From contig NC_083388.1 of the NCBI RefSeq assembly GCF_031755915.1, positions 3,231,501 through 3,295,500 of the forward strand: DNA of 64,000 nt, read 5' to 3'. Positions within the stretch are counted from its first letter, which is position 1. The number at the start of each line of letters is the position of its first letter. Of the stretch, positions 49,814 to 61,810 are shown piece by piece. Under the pieces are notes generated by a model, which was not told the origin of the DNA, did not search any database, and was given only the letters and a program-made list of their open reading frames with translations. The DNA comes from Ziziphus jujuba (taxonomy: Eukaryota > Streptophyta > Magnoliopsida > Rosales > Rhamnaceae). A program made the translations under genes and the position numbers.

Positions 49814-52695
49814 ATGAGAATACTGTTTAGGCATGGCCTATGGCAATTCCTCTGCATTTCCTTCTTCTTTTTCTTCTTCTTACATGCTCAGTTTATTACT
49901 TCTTTGTCTTCTTCAGAAACAGGACTCTGTCCTCATGATCAAAGCATTGCTCTGCTTCAATTCAAGAACATGTTTTCCACTGATGTAGTTTCTGTTTGTG
50001 ATCATCCAGAAACCAATATTGCTTCGTGGAATGAGGATGTGGATTGCTGCTCTTGGAGTGGTGTGACTTGTGAGGATGAGACAGGCAATGTGATTGGCCT
50101 TCAACTCAGTTGCGGTGGGCTTCAATGCACCATTCATTCCAATAGTAGCCTTTTTCTCCTTTCTCACCTTCAGAGGCTCAACCTTGCTTACAATGACTTT
50201 GAGCGCTCTCAAATTTCTCCAAAGTTTGGTGAGTTTCTAAATCTGACACATCTCAACCTTTCATCTTCTGTGATTTCTGGTGAACTCCCATTTGAGTTGT
50301 CTCATCTATCCAAATTGGTTTCCCTTGATCTCTCTGACAATCCTGGTCTAGAACTTGAAACATCTATGATGAAAAGTCTAGCTCAGAACCTAACCCACTC
50401 GAGAGAACTTTTTCTCCAGGGAACAAGAATGGATTCTGTCTCTCCTGATTTCATGTTGAATCTACCATCATCTTTGACCTCTCTCAATCTTTGCTTATTC
50501 TGGAATAACGGGGAACTTCCCAGCTTCTTACATTTTCAGTCTACCAAACCTCCAAATTCTGAACCTTAGAGGTAATATTGATCTAAGAGGTTTTCTACCA
50601 GAGTCTAATTGGAGTAGTTCACTCAAAATCTTGGATCTTAGTATTTGCCATTTTGAAGGGTTGCTTCCAACATCGATTGGGAACTTTACACAAATCACAT
50701 ATGTTGATCTTTTATCTAACAATTTTAGTGGTGAGGTTCCATCATCCTTCTCAAACCTTGCACAGCTTGAATATTTGTCTCTTCACGATAACAATTTCAA
50801 AGGTCAAATTCCAGATGTATTTGAGAAAATGAGTAAGCTTTCTGCTCTATCTCTTGGGAGAAACAGATTCACAGGGCAGTTGCCCTCGTCGATATTCAAT
50901 CTTCCTCAAGTTTTATCATTGGCTTTTCAGCATAATAATTTTGAAGGTTCTCTTCCAGAATTTAAAAATGGGCTTCCAAAACTATCTTACCTTGACTTCT
51001 CTTCTTGCTTCCTCAATGGAACAATACCTCCTTGGATTTTCGGTTTGCCATCTTTACAATTTTTGTACCTCCAAAACAACCATCTTAGTGGTAATATTAG
51101 TGAAGCCCCAAGCAAATCATTACAAAGCATTGATTTAGGTGGTAATAGCCTATCTGGGTCTATTCCAAGATCATTCTATGATCTTCAGAAAATGACTGAT
51201 TTGAGGCTTTCATCAAATACCCTGAATGGTGTTGTGGAGATAGACCTATTGTTTTCAAAGCTTAGAAGTCTAGAGTTGCTTGATCTTTCTGGCAACAATT
51301 TTTCATTGATCATCAACAACAGTGTCAACTTTGCACTCCCCACTCTTTCCACACTTTCTCTGTCTTCATGCAACATAAAAGAATTCCCCCATGTTTTAAA
51401 GGCTTTTGTGAATATTCAAATTCTAGACCTTTCCCACAACAAAAATTCATGGGGAAGTCCCCCAATGGTTTTTTGAAGTGGGCATTGATTCATTGAAAAC
51501 TTTGAACCTTTCAAACAACAATTTCACAAAAATTCAGCGAATTCCTTGGAGGAACTTGCTGAAACTTGAACTTTCATACAACTTGCTTGAGGGAGAACTT
51601 CCTATTCCACCTCTTACTATAACTTTCTTCCATGTTTCCGAAAACAATCTCACCGGAGAGATTCCAACTGCTATTTGCCATGTAAAAGATCTTCAAGTTC
51701 TTGACTTGTCGCACAACAACCTAGCCGGCAAGATTCCACATTGTCTTGGAAATTTAAGCAAATTGTTAATACTGAATCTAAGGATGAATAGATTTGAAGA
51801 CACAATACCTGAAGCATTTGGATCCAACTTGAGAAGGCTCAGCTTGAATGGAAACAAGATTGGAGGATCATTACCATTGTCTTTGCTCAACTGCTCTAAA
51901 TTGCAAGTCTTAGACGTTGGCAGTAACAAGTTAGATGATATATTTCCTCAGTGGTTGGAAAGTCTTGCAGAATTGCAGCTTCTTGTTCTGCGCTCCAATA
52001 AGTTTCATGGTGATGTCAGAGGTTCCAATGCAAATAAGAATCTCTTCTCCAAGTTGAAAATTTTTGATCTGTCAAGGAACAATTTCAATGGTCCTCCAAC
52101 TAGATATATTGAAAATTTCAAAGCCATGATGAATGTCAGTGGATCACAAAGTGATGAGAAATACTCGAGTCTTGATGGTTCTTCGACCATGAAGGGATCA
52201 GATATTGAAATGGTGAAAATGTTCACACCATTTGCAGCCATTGATTTATCATACAACAAGTTTGAAGGAGAGATACCAAAGGTAATTGGAGAGCTCAAAT
52301 CTCTCAGTAGCTTGAGTTTATCTCATAACAGTTTTACAGGTCAAATCCCAGCATCTACAGGTCAACTGACCGGTCTTGAATGGTTGGATCTTTCTTACAA
52401 CCATCTCAGTGGAGAGATTCCTATTGAACTGGAAAATTTAACATTTCTTTCATACTTAGACCTTTCATGGAATAATCTTACCGGACCTATACCAAAACGC
52501 AGACAATTTGGTACATTTGGAAATGAATCATATGAAGGCAATATGGGTCTTTGTGGATTTCCATTGACAAACAGATGCAGAGATGATGAGGGATTAGAAC
52601 CACCTCCACTGATAAACTTCCAACAAGAAGCAAAGCGTGTCTTTCTCTTACTTTCTGTTTTTGGTTTCGTTTTGTTTTTCATTTGTACTATTTGA
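49814..52695 (+). pseudogene. LRR receptor-like protein (Cf-9/RLP type), frameshifted
   Basis: The region encodes an almost complete RLP in three frames. The N-terminal part (49814-50569) has a signal peptide and the paired-Cys LRR cap (CPHDQSIALLQFKN, WNEDVDCCSWSGVTC). A middle block of LRRs runs to 51476, and a C-terminal LRR block follows from 51478, ending NMGLCGFPLTNRC. Two +1 shifts break it: one near 50500-50535, and one in the A5 run at about 51439-51443, where four A would keep the frame. The short non-LRR island is present but looks reduced (TMKGSDIEMVKMFT). Instead of the usual transmembrane helix and basic tail, the frame ends in a hydrophobic FLLLSVFGFVLFFICTI. Intact relatives are plasma-membrane receptors in immunity or development. 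The breaks could be real decay or homopolymer errors. Confidence 0.85.
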
Positions 52696-53479
52696 CTAGT
52701 TTCCATACATGGTTGACCAAAAAAAAAAAAAAAAAAATTGAATATTATAGACTCAAATTCAAGATTAACATTAAAGACAAGCTTAATTTTCAAAATTAGG
52801 GATCTCATTGAATTGTGACACTGTTGGGAAGTAGTTCATACTCAAGAGGCCATCTTTCAGCCATCTTCTAAATCTATTTTTGGTAAAGCCTAATTTCTTT
52901 GGATGGGACATAAGTTAATTAACGTTATATAGACCATCACCCCATGTGTTGCATGGGTTGTATACTTAGAATACAAATATACAAAACAGAGGAGGTACGC
53001 ACATTAAGTTTTTCCTATTAGCTATAAAGCCCTTTATTTGAGGTTAGATAATTTAATGAGTGGAAAATTTTCAGCCCAAATTGCACTTATAATTATTGTT
53101 CTTAAAGTACTCTTCATTTGCTTTATAATGTTTTAATTTGTTCTTCATAATTTATAGAAAGAATTTCCAATACCAGAGACATGATTTAAGAAAATACTCC
53201 CTTTCCTTTCTTTTGATTTAAAAAGCAGATTTAAGACTTTCCAATGGCATGAAGTCCATGTTATTTCTGACTGTTCAACTACAAAATACCTCAATTTTCG
53301 TTTTTTTTATTCTAATTTCAAATTGACTGACCATGTATACCAATCTTATCAGTTACATATTGAAAATTCAAAATGGAGGGTCTTAAAATTTAAGACCAAA
53401 GTTCATTTCATAGAAGGAATTGTTAAATGTTGATCACATTGAAATATATTCAAATATATCTACAATTCATCAAAAAAGA
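52696..53479. other. Spacer between the RLP and the IPT2 copy
   Basis: AT-rich sequence with no supported gene. I could not find a displaced RLP 3' end with the usual transmembrane and basic tail. Confidence 0.5.
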
Positions 53480-55351
53480 AATTAAGATTTTCAATTGTTA
53501 AAGTATATCTTCATACACTGTTTTACTGTATCTTCAAGTTCCTTGAGGTCTTAAAGACCAAGGCGCCAACGCATCATGTAATTCCAATGAAATTAAGATA
53601 TATGTTGAAATATTTGATAAATTTCTATTGAACTTCCATTGGTTCATACGCATTGTTGGAACCATCCCTGTTACATGCCAAAAGTAAATTCATATCAAAA
53701 CATGAGTTATCTCTCTTTGATTTTTCTACCCGCTTTAGCAAAAACTGAAGTGTTATATGATATTGAAAACAAATCTCTAACCTGGGCTAGACAATGCTGG
53801 TGTTGCTCTTGCTAACCTGTTCTTGAGAATCCTTTAGATTTTCGTAGATGAGACACTCGTTTTCAACGCAACTTGACCTTGTATGTGTTGTTCCCATTCA
53901 TTTGCTTAACAGGAAACTAATAAGCATGCCTACTTTATACAGTATCTGTTAGATTTTTATGGATCTAAATATACATAATAAATTCCATAAGTCATAATTT
54001 ACTAACCTCCAAACGCAGCCATTGATAAATTAGATCTTTAATCCTGCAAAATAGAAAATAATGTAAAGTAGTGCCTATGGACACACTACTCTCAAACCAC
54101 TCTCAGATCTCTGAAAACCCTAATATCAAAATACCGTATGGCATCAATTGTTTGCTTGCCCTAGACCTTTAAATAGTCTCTGCAAGTCAGACTTATCCAT
54201 TAATTTTGACACACATAAAATCATAATAATTTGATAATATAATTATACTAGGAAAAATATGGATAAGTCATTGGGCTTATTAAGAGAGTTGGTCCTCCAG
54301 TCCAATGGGCCAACTAGAGTCTTATAGAGAGTGTGTGACCAAGGGCCCTACTACAAAATAATAAAATAAGCCAGTCTCATTAATGGCATAAATATGCCCT
54401 GTAAGTGAGTAATTGATTATGTCAAGTCCACAAATATTAATTTAATTCAACAGTATCATCATCTTCAAAACCATTTACTCCAAAATAAAGACAAGTAAAA
54501 ATTGATAAGCATTGCTGACCTCACATACACACCGAGTCCACAAGTCTTTTCTGAGAACTTCCATTCCAATGGCATTTGGAGCCTCGTCAGGCACTGAATT
54601 AGAATCATGATTAAGCAAAGATCTCACAATTTTCACAGCTGGTTCAACCACCTGTTTGGACCATACATCATCTGATTTGCCCGTTATGTTTGATGATCAA
54701 TGTGAACGAGGTGATAGGTTAATAATACGTTTGCATGCAAAAAGTAGTTGAATAGACAAAAGCAAACACAGAACAGGAAGAAAATTCAGAAAATATAAAT
54801 ATAAACAGCAATAAGGCTGTACTTAGTATGGATTCTTTTGCACCAACAAAATTTATGTCCCATCCAAATAATGTTGGCAACCGAAATAAACTTCGTTTCT
54901 GCTAGCAATAAATTTTTACATCTGCCTTGACACTTCACATTCATGTAGTCTAGTCATAGAATTGCTGCCAGATTAATTTCATGCAAACAAAATAATTAGA
55001 CTTTTCAGAGCAAAATATACTTTGTTTTCACAATTCCCTAACAATGTAATTTGTATTAATGATAGTCAACAGGGTTTTATTTTTAGAAAATAACTTCGAA
55101 ATAATTGTTATGTCTTTAGCAAAATTCCTACCTGATGAGCGACGACTCTTCACTTAGTTTTACATTTTCAATAGCTTCTCCTGGTATATATGATTATGAT
55201 ATATTTACACAAACTATGCAAACCTCTATCCAAACCACCCTACAGTCTATTTGTCAAGGATTTTATTGAATCAAGGCACAATGGTGCAAGAAGGAAAAAT
55301 AAAATATCTCAGAATATAAAGTACACTATAAAATTATTCTTTACTACAGAT
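53480..55351 (-). pseudogene. Decayed IPT2 copy, 3' half (exons 7 end to 10)
   Basis: This segment matches the 3' half of IPT2 and its 3' flank. The exon 10 counterpart is at about 53780-53930, exon 9 at 54520-54680, exon 8 at about 54837-54912 and the end of exon 7 at about 55133-55185. Exon 9 keeps an open frame of identical length (161 bp, roughly 80-85% identical by eye), but its splice acceptor has changed from CAG to CGG. Exon 6 and most of exon 7 are deleted. A solo LTR sits in intron 9. A copia element follows directly in the intron 5 counterpart and separates this half from the 5' half. The duplicated segment seems to start near 53480, corresponding to about 44050 next to the intact gene. 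Confidence 0.88.
53947..54452. mobile_element. Solo LTR, 506 bp
   Basis: An insertion relative to intron 9 of the intact IPT2 gene. It begins TGTTAGATTTTTATGG and ends TTTAATTCAACA, the TG...CA ends of an LTR. It is flanked by a perfect 5-bp duplication GTATC (53942-53946 and 54453-54457). No internal retrotransposon sequence is present, as expected after recombination between two LTRs. Apart from the TGTTAGA start it does not match the LTRs of the nearby copia element. Orientation is undetermined. Confidence 0.85.
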
Positions 55352-56020
55352 TGTTAGAAATTTATAATGAATAAAAATTAAAATTATTTCTGAAACATTA
55401 TGACTTTTGACAGAAAGTTGCAACTTACATCTTTTCATCTGTTAGAGTTGTGTGTTTTCCCAATCAATGTGTTTTCTCTTTTTGAAACAATGTGTTTTCT
55501 TGAAACAGTATGTCTTTTTTTGAAATAGTGTATCCTCTCTTAAAATAATATGTCTTTTTTTGAAATAATATATCTGTCTGAAACATCATATCCCTTTCTA
55601 ATATCCTTCTGAAGTCTACAAATACCATATGGGACTATTGTTGAAGGAACAGGAAAATAATTAACGAACGTGTGAGTAGAGAGAATTGAAACTTTGTCTG
55701 GTTCGTGGTTCTTTGAATTTGGAGGGCTACTACTCACAGAAGAGATTGTTGTATCCTGGAGACAATCAATGTAAACTGTGAGCATCGTAGCAGAGTGAAT
55801 ATTATTTTAAGAAAAAAGAGTTCAACTCTTACCTCAATAGTTATATAAAGATCAATTTTATTTGGAATTATAATACAAACACAATACCTGTGAGTGCTTA
55901 TTCTTTATCTCACTATAATTATTTATATATTGTTTATATATTTAATATACATAGAGATATTTATATATATATATATATATATATACACACTTTGTTTTTA
56001 GGTTTATTAATTTACTAACA
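55352..56020 (+). repeat. 5' LTR of the copia element
   Basis: 669 bp, TGTTAGAAAT ... TTTACTAACA. Hand comparison of about 300 bp (near 55616-55910) with the 3' LTR shows roughly 10% differences. The position matching the 3' LTR TATA box reads TACAAATA (55617-55624), so this promoter copy may be weakened. It contains one extra short repeat unit around 55490-55560 compared with the 3' LTR. Confidence 0.95.
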
Positions 56021-56674
56021 ATCTTAAGACAATATTATATTAGTAAAATAATCTCTTTCAAACGTTAGGTTTTATGCGTTGTTTATATATACGTTTAATT
56101 ATTTAGTGAAGTTAAAGAAAGTTTATCCATATTTACATGAATATCTTCTTTATCACTTTTTTGATATATATATATATTATTACTTGATATAATAACACAC
56201 ATACAATTCTAGTCTAATTATAACTCCTACTCTTATTTCTATTTCACTTGTTTGCGTACTTGTTTTTATATATCCATATTTTTTGTCCGGTTGTAGGTAT
56301 TAGATAATATTTAATATATATTATATATTAATAGATATATTAAACATATATTATATTTAATATTCATTTAATTTATACTTGCGTGCAGTGCCTGTGTTTA
56401 GTTACATGTTCTGTGTTTATATACATCTAATATGTATATTTACGTGTTCTTTGTTTGTTATATTACATATATATATTCACATATTTTATCAAGTATTTAT
56501 ATATAAAGTTTATTTTTTAAGTACTACAGTGAAAGTTAAATATTTATATTTGCAAATATTTATTTTGTACATACATTGTTCCATATTTTAATTTTGTCTC
56601 ATAGATAAATTATTTGTTTAGTTTATTTCTTGCTTAATTAGTAATTATTTGGTAATATATTCTATTTTATAGAA

Positions 56675-59600
56675 ATGGCATCTAGTGCATCTTTACCTCT
56701 CACTACTTTGCCTACATATTTGAGGCATGCTGAGAAACCAGAGAAATTTGGTGGTTTTGATTTTAAAAAATGGCAACAAAAAATGTTATTTTATCTTACT
56801 ACTTTGAACCTAGCTAAATTTCTCATTGAGGTTGCTCCCGTTCTTAATGAAAATGAGTCTAATACTCAAACGGTAGCAGTGGTGTATGCATGGCACCATT
56901 CGGATTTTCTATGTAAAAATTATATTTTCAATGGTTTAAGTGACACACTATATAGTGTATATAGTAGTGTTAAAACTGCAAAAGATTTATGGCAATCTTT
57001 GGAGAAAAAATATAAAATGGAAGATGCCGGCACGAAGAAATTCATTGTTGGTAAATTTTTGGATTTTCAAATGATTGATTCAAAGAGTGTCATAAATCAA
57101 TTCCAATAGCTCCAACTCATTTTTCATGAAATACATGTTGAAAAAATAGAAATTAGTGAGTCTTTCCAAATGGCTGCGGTGATTGAAAAATTGCCACCAT
57201 CTTGGAAGGATTTCAAAAATTATCTGAAACATAAACGTAAAGAGATGAGGCTTGAGGATTTAATTATGAGATTGAGAATAGAAGAAGATAATCGATTTTC
57301 TGAAAATAAAAATAGAAATTCGATGGAGAGCAAGGCAAATGTAGTGGAACAAAGACATAAGATCAACAAGAACAAGAAAAGGAAATTTGAAAATCAAAGT
57401 TCCAATGGAGGGTCTAATGGCGGTGAATCTAAAAGGTTCAATGGCAAATGTTTTGTATGTGACAAGCCGGGGCATCGCGCTAAAGATTGTTGTAACCGTA
57501 AAGTTCAAGAAAACAAAAAGAGAAAGACCTTTCATGCCAATGTCACTGTAATTGAAAATCTTTCCAATGATGTTAATGAGATGAATCTATCTGCTGTTGT
57601 TTCTGAAGCAAACTTGATAGGGAATCCGAGGTCATGGTGATTGGACACTGGGGCTACTCGCCATATATGTTCTGACAAGAATATGTTCACCATTTATCAA
57701 AATCCAAATCATGAGGAGAAACAACTATTCATGGGAAATTCTTCTACTTCTAAAGTTGAAGGAAAATGAAAGGTTATACTTAAGATGATAGCCGGAAAAG
57801 AAGTTACCCTTACAAATGTGTTACATGTTCCTGATATTAGTAAAAATCTTGTGTCTGGATCATTACTTATTAAAAATGGTTTTAAGTTGGTCTTTGAGTC
57901 CGATTAATTTGTACTTTCAAAATGGGGTATGTACGTGGGTAAAGATTATTTGAGCGATGGGCTCTTTAAACTTAATATAATGGCTGTGATGCCTACTATT
58001 AATAATAATATTAATAATTCTGCTTATTTGATTGAGTCTTCTAATATTTGGCATGGTAGATTAGGACATGTTAGTTATTACTATGAAAAGATTAATTAAT
58101 TTAAATTTAATACAAAATTTTGATATTGATTTAGATTATAAATGTGAAACGTGTGTTGAATCTAAATTAACAAAGACACATTTTCATACTATTAATATAA
58201 ATACTCAATCTTTAGATTTAATTTAGACTGATATATGTGATTTAAAATTTGTGCAAACAAGAGGTGGTAAAAAATATTTTATCACATTTATTGATGATTG
58301 TACACGTTATTGTTATGTGTACTTATTAAGATCCAAAGATGAGGCTTTGGAAGCATTTAAACTTTATAAAAATGAAGTTGAAAATCAACTTAGTAAAAAG
58401 ATTAAAGTGTTAAGAAGCGATAGAGGTGGTGAATATGATCCTCCTTTTGATTTATTTTGTTTTGAACATGGAATTATTCATCAAACCACTGCTCCATATT
58501 CACCCCAATCCAATGGTGTTGCAGAACACAAAATTAGAACTTTAAAAGAGATGATGAATGCTATGTTAATAAGTTCTGGTTTACCTTAAAATATATGGGA
58601 GGAAGCTTTACTTTTTACAAATTTGCTTCTTAATAAAATACCTCATAAGAAATATAATTTGATGCCTGATGAGTTATAAAAAGGAAGAAAGTCTTCCTAT
58701 AAATACTTGAAAGTGTGGAGGTGTCTTGCTAAAGTAATAATACTTGATCCTAAGAGAATTAATATAAGACCTAAAACTGTTGATTGTATATTTATTGGAT
58801 ATGCAATTAATAGTAATGCTTATAGATTCCTTGTGTATAAATCTAAAATTTCTAACATGCATGTTAATACAATTATTGAATCTAGAAATGCATACTTTTA
58901 TGAAAATGTATTTCTTTGTAAAATGACACATAATCCAAGTTCTTCAAAAAGAACTTATGGTGAGAATGAAAATCAAGAAGAAATAGACAGTGAGCCAAGA
59001 CGTAGTAAAAGAATGAAAATTTCAAAATCTTTTGGTATGGAATTTTTAACTTACATGTTAGAAACTGAATCAAAGAATTTTAGAGAAGCAATGTCTACAC
59101 TCGAAGCTCCTTATTGGAAAGAAGCAATTAATAATGAAATTGAGTCCATCATGCAAAACCATACATAGGAATTAGTAGATCTTCCACCTGGAAGCAAATC
59201 TTTAGGTTGCAAGTGGATCTTTAAGAAAAAGATGAAAGTTGCTGGATCAATTGATAAATATAAGGCCAGATTAGTGGCAAAGGGCTACAAACAAAAAGAA
59301 GGTGTAGATTATTTTGATACATATTCACCAGTTACGAGAATTACATCTATTCGAATGTTAATTGCTATTGCCGCATTAAAAAATTTAGAAATACATCAAA
59401 TGGATGTAAAAAATGGCATTTTTAAATGGTGAATTAGATGAGGAGATTTACGTGGAACAACCTGAAGGATTTGTAGCTCCTAGAAATAGAAATAAAGTTT
59501 GTAGACTTGTAAAATATTGTATGGTTTAAAACATGCTCCAAAACAATGGCATCAAAAGTTTGACAATGTAATGAAGTCAAACGGATTTAGAATAAATGAA

Positions 59601-60561
59601 TGTGATAAATGTGTTTATGAGAAAGACACTAAATATGGTTATGTCATTATATGTCTTTATGTAGATGATATGCTCATTATTGGTAGCACTAAAGAAATAA
59701 TTCAAGCTACTAAGAAAATTTTGATTAGTAAATTTGAGATGAAAGATTTAGGTATCACAGATGTTATTCTAGAAATTAAAATTTTTAGAACACAAGATGA
59801 TTTTGTTCTGCCTTAAAAGCATTATAGTGAAAAGTTGCTTAATATATATGACAAAGACAGCGCTCGAATTTCAAAAACACCAATAGATCCAAACTTTCCA
59901 TTATATAAAAATCATGACAATGGTGTATCACAATTAGAATATTCTCAAATCATTGGTAGTCTAATGTATGTTATGAGTTACACAAGACCAGATATAGCTT
60001 ACTCAGTTAGCAAATTAAGTAGGTACACAAGAAATCCGAGTAAAGATCATTGGACGGCAACAATTAGAGTTCTTAGACATCTAAGACTACCATGGATTAT
60101 GGATTACATTATACAATATATCTTGCTGTACTTAAGTGATACAATGATGCTAATTGGATATCTGACTCAAATGATTCAAGATCCACTAGTGGATATATTT
60201 TTATGCTTGGAGGTGGAGCAATATCTTGGAAATCTTCCAAGCAGATTTGTATTGCAAGGTCCACAATAGAATATGAATTTATTGCTTTATATAAAGCTGG
60301 AGAAGAAGCGGAATGGCTTCGAATTTTCTAGAGGACATTCCAAGATGGTCAAAACCTCTACTTACTATTTCCATACATTGCGATAGTCAATCTGCTATTG
60401 GAAGAGTACAAAGCCAAAATTATAATGGTAAATCTCGATATATACGTTGAAGACATAATACTATAAAATAGTTGCTCTCAAATGGAATAATATCTATAGA
60501 TTATGTGAAATCTAAAGATAATCTTGCGGATCCGCTTACTAAAGGTTTAATAAAGGAGTAA
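56675..60561 (+). pseudogene. Degenerate copia gag-pol remnants
   Basis: In order: a gag region from 56675 ([20 protein letters not shown]) with a stop near 57107; more gag from about 57170 with the zinc knuckle CFVCDKPGHRAKDC; an aspartic protease motif DTGATRHIC near 57650, preceded by a stop where Trp is expected; a GAG-pre-integrase motif IWHGRLGH near 58040; integrase core segments FIDDCTRY and SDRGGEY at 58251-58589; reverse transcriptase from about 59080 with [10 protein letters not shown] and the active-site YVDD near 59660; and an RNase H region with [21 protein letters not shown] and a DPLTKG end at about 60540. At least ten stops or shifts interrupt it. It therefore encodes no complete polyprotein. 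Confidence 0.93.
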
Positions 60562-61154
60562 GTTTACTATTCATCGAGGGGAATGAGACTAAAACCATTA
60601 ATTTTGAGTTGTCTTGATGGCAACCCTACCTCGTTGACTAGAGATCCTAAGATCTAGATTCAAAGGGACAACCGAATCTTGACTGACTCTACAAGAACAC
60701 TAAGAGTTATATAACTTTACCCATTTCTATGATAATTAGTGTTGCCTGTAATGTGTGTTAGGATTAGCATTGCTTTTAATGACTCCTATACTTTGGAAAT
60801 TCAAATGGAATTTTTACATGAAACTCTTAATAGGAAGTCACCTATATGAGTGTGAAGGGGCCGCTTCTATGAGAATTTTTATAGGCTTGAAATCTTAAAA
60901 GCACTCATGAAAAATCAAGAATGTTCAGGGCTAAAATGAACACAACCGAAAGAACCAACAATATTTAGGAGAGTGATTGTCTGAATTTTGTTGTCTTGGT
61001 TTACAACAACGGCTAAAAGTTCAAAACATCATGTTCACTTATTAGCTTGTAAATCAGATAGGTTGTTACTAAGGAAGATTCAAAGCCAAAAGCTATCTTT
61101 CCTAAAGCAATTTCTTTTCGAGTGAATTGTCTCTAAATGTGTTAATTTTTATTC

Positions 61155-61165
61155 ATGTGGGGGAT
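61155..61165 (+). promoter_or_regulatory. Polypurine tract of the copia element
   Basis: The G-rich stretch TGTGGGGGAT lies immediately before the 3' LTR, where plus-strand DNA synthesis is primed in LTR retrotransposons. Confidence 0.8.
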
Positions 61166-61810
61166 TGTTAGAAATTTATAATGAATAAAAAATTATTTCT
61201 GAAACATTATGACTTTTGACAGAAAGTTGCAACTTACATCGTTTCATCTGTAAGAGTTGTGTCTTTTCCCAATCAATGTGTTTTCTCCTTTTAAAATAAT
61301 GTGTCTTCTTGAAACAGTGTGTCCTCTCTTAAAATAATATGTCTTTTCTTGAAACAATATATCTATCTGAAACATCATATCCCTTCCTAATATCCTTCTG
61401 AAATCTATAAATACCATATGGGACTATTGTTGAAGGAACATGAAAATAATTAACAAACGTGTAAGTAGAGAGAATTGAAACTTTGTTTGGTTCGTAGTTC
61501 TTTGAATTTGGAGTGCTACTATTCAGAGAAAAGATCGTTGTGTCCTGTGAGACAATCGCTGTAAACTGTGAGCACCGTAGCAGAGCAAATATTGTTTTAA
61601 GGAAAGAGAGTTCAACTCTAGCCTTGATCATTATATAAAGATCAATTTTATTTGAAATTATAATACAAACAAAATACTTGTGAGTGCTTCTTCTTTATCT
61701 CACTATAATTATTTATATATTGTTTATATATTTAATATACATAGAGATATTTATATATATACATATATATATGCACACACTTTGTTTTTAGGTTTATTAA
61801 TTTACTATCA
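61166..61810 (+). repeat. 3' LTR of the copia element
   Basis: 645 bp, TGTTAGAAAT ... TTTACTATCA, followed by the CAGAT target duplication. It contains an intact TATAAATA at 61406-61413 that is mutated in the 5' LTR. Confidence 0.95.

Larger units (their letters stand above)
55352..61810 (+). mobile_element. Ty1/copia LTR retrotransposon, full-length but defective
   Basis: A 6,459-bp element bounded by two LTRs and a perfect 5-bp target duplication CAGAT (55347-55351 and 61811-61815). The order gag, protease, integrase, reverse transcriptase, RNase H is that of Ty1/copia. It is inserted in the intron 5 counterpart of the decayed IPT2 copy; the surrounding intron sequence resumes on both sides. 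A polypurine tract precedes the 3' LTR, but no standard TGG-starting primer-binding site follows the 5' LTR. Many stops and frameshifts make it non-autonomous. Confidence 0.96.
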
